Positions 59,982 through 64,000 of a stretch of 64,000 nt of DNA are shown here, piece after piece. The DNA lies in NCBI RefSeq assembly GCF_018320785.1, contig NC_054867.1, forward strand, positions 55,875,776 through 55,939,775, given 5' to 3'. Under the pieces are notes generated by a model that did no database searches, had not been told where the DNA came from, and saw nothing but the letters and a program-made list of their open reading frames with translations. The DNA comes from Cheilinus undulatus. Taxonomy: Eukaryota > Chordata > Actinopteri > Labriformes > Labridae. Each line of letters opens with the position of its first letter. Positions within the stretch are counted from its first letter, which is position 1. Made by a program: the position numbers and the translations under genes.

Positions 59982-62600
59982 CTCTGCAGTTCTCTGAGCT
60001 GAAAGGATCGACCTGCCCGGACCAGCCTACAGACGGACACAAGGCACATCCGGTCAGCGCCTTCAAAATAAAACAGACTCTGTAAAGAGTACGGCTTCGT
60101 TTTGAAAATGATCCCCGGTTACGGTTGACAGAATAAAGTCCACAGGGAAACATTTTCATCTCTTCTCGATTGTCTGAAAAACAAAACTAATTCAGGGCAT
60201 ATACAGGAGCATCTGAATGAATAAGAAAACATAATATCTAAAGATGAGCCCCTGTATAACATCTTGCCGCCCTCATTTAATTAAAAGAAGTGAAACCTTC
60301 ACAGCACATACAGAGAAACATTCCGAGCCATTTCTGTTTCTTGATGATTTTGACTAACAACTTACAAAACCAAAATCCAATGGAGGATTTACACGACCAC
60401 ACCACCAGCCTTCTAAAAACTAATTTATCTTCTCAGTGTTTGGTTGGGCGGACTATTTGGTTTGGCTTGTTTATATGTCTTGTCTTTTATGAATAGTGTA
60501 ATTTTACGATTTTAACTGAATGTCTGCATTATTCTATCATTGTAAATAAAATTTGGTTATTGTTTTCTAAATTTAAAAAACGGCTGTGTGTATTTTATTG
60601 CTATTTTAATAATAAATTTACTCGCTGGGACTCGTTTCTCCCCAATCGCTTTCGCTGCTCTTATTTTGACACTCACACGAACCGGAACTTCCAAGACAAG
60701 CTTCTGCTAGCTAGCTTAACGCAAACTTACACAACTTGATTTTACACAACCATTTTTCTGCATTGTTTTGTAACATGTTACCGAACAAAGGCAGAATATA
60801 AACAAGCTGTTGTTCTATAACGTCGCTGTGATGTATGACACATCTAGCCGTTAATATTCGTATTAAAGTGTTTTTTGTCGGACTGTAACGTAAAGTCTCC
60901 ACCCAGCGGCAGCACCGCGGCTTTACAACACATTTGACCTACATCATGAAGAATCTTAAAGATTATAAATCTAAAACAGCATTGTCATGGGTTTATCTGA
61001 TACAGGAGCTTATTTAAGTCATCGTTTGCTATTTAAAGCTGTTCCTGAGGACTGTCTCAGGGAGATGAGGACAGGAGCTCCTGTTTTAACCGCCAGTCCT
61101 TCGCCTTAAGTAACTTTTGAAGGAGAAAACTTTATTGAAACGCTGAGCAATGACGACAAGCTCCCTTTCATTGTGGACATTAGTTACTTACATTTGTTTT
61201 TCTGGATAACTCACACAGACCAGCACCCTTTTACCTGTTATCTTTGTTTTTCTCCATGTATTTTGACACAATAAAAAATATTAGTTTCTCTGGGTGTACG
61301 ACCTCTGAGAGGTCAACTGTTTTCATAATTAAGATTCTAAAAACCGTGAGACATTTCCATCAAACGTTCAGATTGAATTTTACAGCAAACACACATAAAA
61401 TTTGACAATAAAGCTTTACCTTGCTATATTTAAAAAAACCCATCCAGACAAAAAAGAGATCTTCAAGGTTTCTGACCTTTTCAATGCTGACCACGATAGA
61501 AATAAGTGATTTTGCTCAGAATTAATTGTAGGAGATCTAAAACATGGTTAAATGAAATTTCTCCTGGGCTGGAAAAGAACAATATCAGAACAATTCTGTA
61601 AGGTATTTATTGATCTTTTTAGCTCCATGGTCATTTATATCGAGGACAACAGTTTTAAAATGTCAGCGTTAGCAGCGAAACCTGTTTAAATGAACATTTA
61701 TCATGGTTATATTGTTTAAGGTTCACCTGAACTGCCATGAACAGCCTCTATGTCCTCACAATGATCCAAACAGGACAGAGGTGAACCTGCTGTTCCACAA
61801 TCATCCAGAGGATGGCAGCACAGAACCAACAACAGATGCTACCCCCTCCAACAGTACAGACCAATGAATTTCACAATAACCGCCTTTATTTTGATTAATT
61901 AGACCAATTATGAACAGAAAGAATGATTATTACACCTGTTTAAAGGGATAAACCGTGTATAAAAGGAAATAAATCTCAGTGTTCTCTCTTTTAACTTTTA
62001 ATTTGGCGAATTAAAAAGGAAAACACAGGTAATGTACTAAGATGAGAATAATCTGCTGCCAGGTGATGTTAAGGAAATGTCCTGTGGAATAGTGAGGTGA
62101 TAATTTAAGAGGAAGTTCAATTTCATGAACCTGTGTGAAACAGTGAGAAAGTCCCTGTGAAACAGAATATTGACATAAAACATGTTTAACACATTTCTGT
62201 TTAAAAAGAGCTTAACGAAATGATTCTGACAGGGTACCATGATGAATAAATCTCCCCTGGTGTTTGATCAGAGAGGGACCCAACTGCAGTCAAGATGGCC
62301 GACATGGGCGTCGCTATACATCCAATCCATGCCAGAAGTCCCAAGCGGAAGTTTCTTTTTTGTGTTGGACTCAGCTGCCAGCGTTTGTCAGTCTTCTTTG
62401 TGCCTAAGCCTAACCCTTGGTGCTGGATCTCAAATATATCACCTTCCCCACTGCCTTACCCCGAACCTAACCACTCGGGTTTTAATGCCTAAGCCTGACC
62501 TTAGACGTGCTGACTTCCGGTTGTGTGTTTCCTATGCAAGTCCAAGTCAAGTCTCAAGTCTCAAAGCTTTGGTCACGAGTCTAAGTCAAGTCTACTCACA
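59982..62600. other. upstream of cyc1; no gene recognised
   Basis: Contains the cyc1 promoter at its left edge. The rest shows short open frames without similarity that I recognise. A patch at 62280-62590 with AAGATGGCCGACATGGG and TGACTTCCGG could be an old repeat or a promoter remnant. Confidence 0.4.
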
Positions 62601-62940
62601 CTAGAACCACGAGTGGCGACCCCAGAGCGCTATGCTGGAGATCCAGAGGGGTGCAACCCTTTTATTCCAAACGGCTCCATCCTGTTCGCCCTGCAGGTCT
62701 AACTGTGGCTTCAGAAGAGGCTAAAGTGGCGTTCACCATTAACCACCTGACTGGGAGGGCTCGCCTTCGGGACACTGCTGAGTAGGAGAGACGTACGCCA
62801 AGCTGCTCTTCCTTCCAGAAAGAACTTCAGAAAATCTTTGGAGTGGCATCCATGGGACCCGAAGCCACCGGAGGACTTTGGGTCTTAGCCAGGGAAACCG
62901 CTCAGATGTGGACTATGCTATTGATTTCCTAGGCTAAAAC
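62601..62940 (+). pseudogene. frameshifted Ty3/Gypsy (sushi-type) gag relic
   Basis: Read across frames, the plus strand shows ERYAGDPEGCNPF-like, SILFALQ, INHLTGRARL-like and FGVASMGPEA-like blocks. These are characteristic of the gag capsid region of sushi-class Ty3 retrotransposons, also the source of mammalian RTL genes. Frameshifts and stop codons break it repeatedly, and no protease, reverse transcriptase or LTR is visible. It is a dead fragment. Similarity is from memory of the family. Confidence 0.65.
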
Positions 62941-63517
62941 CCCCCTTACAGTTTCTGTTAGCCACAAACCTCAGAGTGTTAGCCACAGGTGATCGTTTTG
63001 GTGTGAATGGTGATCAACAGCATGAATTCCAATCTACTGATCATCTTTAATAAACAATAATCAGACCATCTCAAAAACATTCAAAGGTTTCAGAAAAGAA
63101 GAACTGACTAAAACTGCTCTCTAATGACTCACAGGCTCTATAGAGAGGGTAAACAGTGAAGAAACCAAAGCATTGTTACATCTTTGAATAAAAAAAGATG
63201 TAAGAAACCTTCCAGAAGAACAAAGAGGTAAGTCGTACTCTTCTGAGACGTAGACGGAGAACACAAACAGGATCTAAATAATGAAAGCAGGAACATCCAG
63301 AGCCTGAAATAATAAGATGCTAAAAACTCAGAGCTGGTCTGAATGAGCTGGAGTCAGCCGTGTGAGGGTGGAGATGGATGTTTGCTGTCTGACAGCAGGA
63401 AGGGAATAAACTATTCATCAGCTCCAGCAGAGACGGTCACCACCGCCATGTTTGATGGACAGGAGGGACGATCCTGTAGCGATGTCTGCAGGTACAACAG
63501 ACACGGACGAAAACGAA

Positions 63518-63534
63518 CGGACGGACGGACGGAC
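63518..63534. repeat. (GGAC)n tetranucleotide repeat
   Basis: Four tandem GGAC units. Confidence 0.8.
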
Positions 63535-63830
63535 ATTACTCGAAGCATCTGCAGCCAGATGTGTCTGCCTACAAGTCCTTCAGATTTCTCTTTAGTGTCC
63601 AATCAGATTAGTTCACTGAGTTTCAACTCTTGTGTAAATTTTAAAAAGGGGGTTTACACTTTGAAAAAGGCTGGATTATACCACAGCATTAACAAATGAA
63701 ATTCATGTTTAGTTGCTTTGACAGTGATTATTATTGAGGATAATAATAAAATATATGCTACCACCTTTTTACAATCTAGGGGTAACTAAAATGAGAGGGA
63801 CCTGGATGCATCGGATTACCTCCACCTCAC

Positions 63831-63860
63831 ACCGGAAGTCAGACGAGCGCCGCCATATCT
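63831..63860. promoter_or_regulatory. possible housekeeping promoter patch
   Basis: CACCGGAAGTCAG (ETS-type) followed about ten bases later by GCGCCGCCATATC (YY1-like on the minus strand) resembles the pairing in TATA-less promoters. No adjoining coding exon is recognised inside the window, so it may belong to a gene beyond the right edge or be a repeat. Confidence 0.3.
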
Positions 63861-63906
63861 CGTCTTCTGATACCAGAATTCACTTGAACCAGGGTCCAAA
63901 ACTAAC

Positions 63907-63925
63907 TTTTTTTTTTTTTTTTTTT
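63907..63925. repeat. poly(T) run
   Basis: About 19 T residues; possibly the tail of a minus-strand retroposon, but no body is recognised. Confidence 0.7.
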
Positions 63926-64000
63926 ACCAGCCAGGCAGATATTTTACCAGCCAACCAAATAAAAACTGCTTTTAAGTGTTGAAATTTGCTATCAGTATTA

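Larger units (their letters stand above)
62941..64000. other. intergenic right edge; no gene recognised
   Basis: Contains a short GGAC microsatellite, a poly(T) tract and a possible promoter patch. A 118-codon open frame at 63343-63699 has no recognisable domain. Confidence 0.4.

Noticed and set aside
63343..63699. 118-codon open frame near the right edge
   Set aside because: Includes a GGAC microsatellite and no domain that I recognise; could not be supported as an exon.

Overview
This is vertebrate nuclear DNA, almost certainly from a teleost fish. It carries intron-split orthologues of vertebrate genes, GT-AG introns packed with transposon relics, L2- and Rex1-like LINE tails, Tc1, hAT-like and piggyBac-like DNA transposons, and microsatellites. 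I see no prokaryotic feature, CRISPR array, tRNA or rRNA.

Four protein-coding genes can be rebuilt exon by exon. (1) ergic3, minus strand, 14 coding exons from 28436 down to 901, giving 389 aa: the ERGIC/cis-Golgi membrane protein of early secretory transport. (2) romo1, plus strand, 5803-7920, two coding exons, 79 aa: a mitochondrial inner-membrane protein. It lies wholly inside the 6.6-kb tenth intron of ergic3, on the opposite strand. (3) hesx1 (ANF family), minus strand, four exons from 36957 down to 33483, 190 aa: a paired-like homeodomain repressor with an N-terminal eh1 motif. (4) cyc1, minus strand, seven exons from 59978 down to 48159, 307 aa: cytochrome c1 of respiratory complex III. 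Every exon junction stays in phase and every intron checked is GT-AG. There is no operon logic. romo1 and cyc1 both serve mitochondria, but their proximity is probably incidental.

Much of the rest is layered repeats. At least fourteen non-autonomous hAT-like elements in six terminal-repeat types are present, five with perfect 8-bp target-site duplications (TSDs) and several with near-perfect ones. Nested insertions give a relative chronology. Two tandem arrays stand out. One is a roughly 0.87-kb array of a 48-bp unit at 31.08-31.95 kb, which begins at a perfect 29-bp palindrome. The other is a 6.1-kb minisatellite of 12-bp and 9-bp units at 39.2-45.3 kb. That minisatellite sits inside a dead Tc1-like transposon: the transposase helix-turn-helix region is on its left and the transposase C-terminus and 3' end are on its right. 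Its unit can be traced to a short stretch of the transposase gene, and it shows multi-level higher-order duplication. It stays open over more than 2,000 codons in several frames, but is not a gene.

The right end (60-64 kb) has no recognised host gene. It holds a frameshifted Ty3-type gag relic and a possible promoter patch near 63.84 kb.
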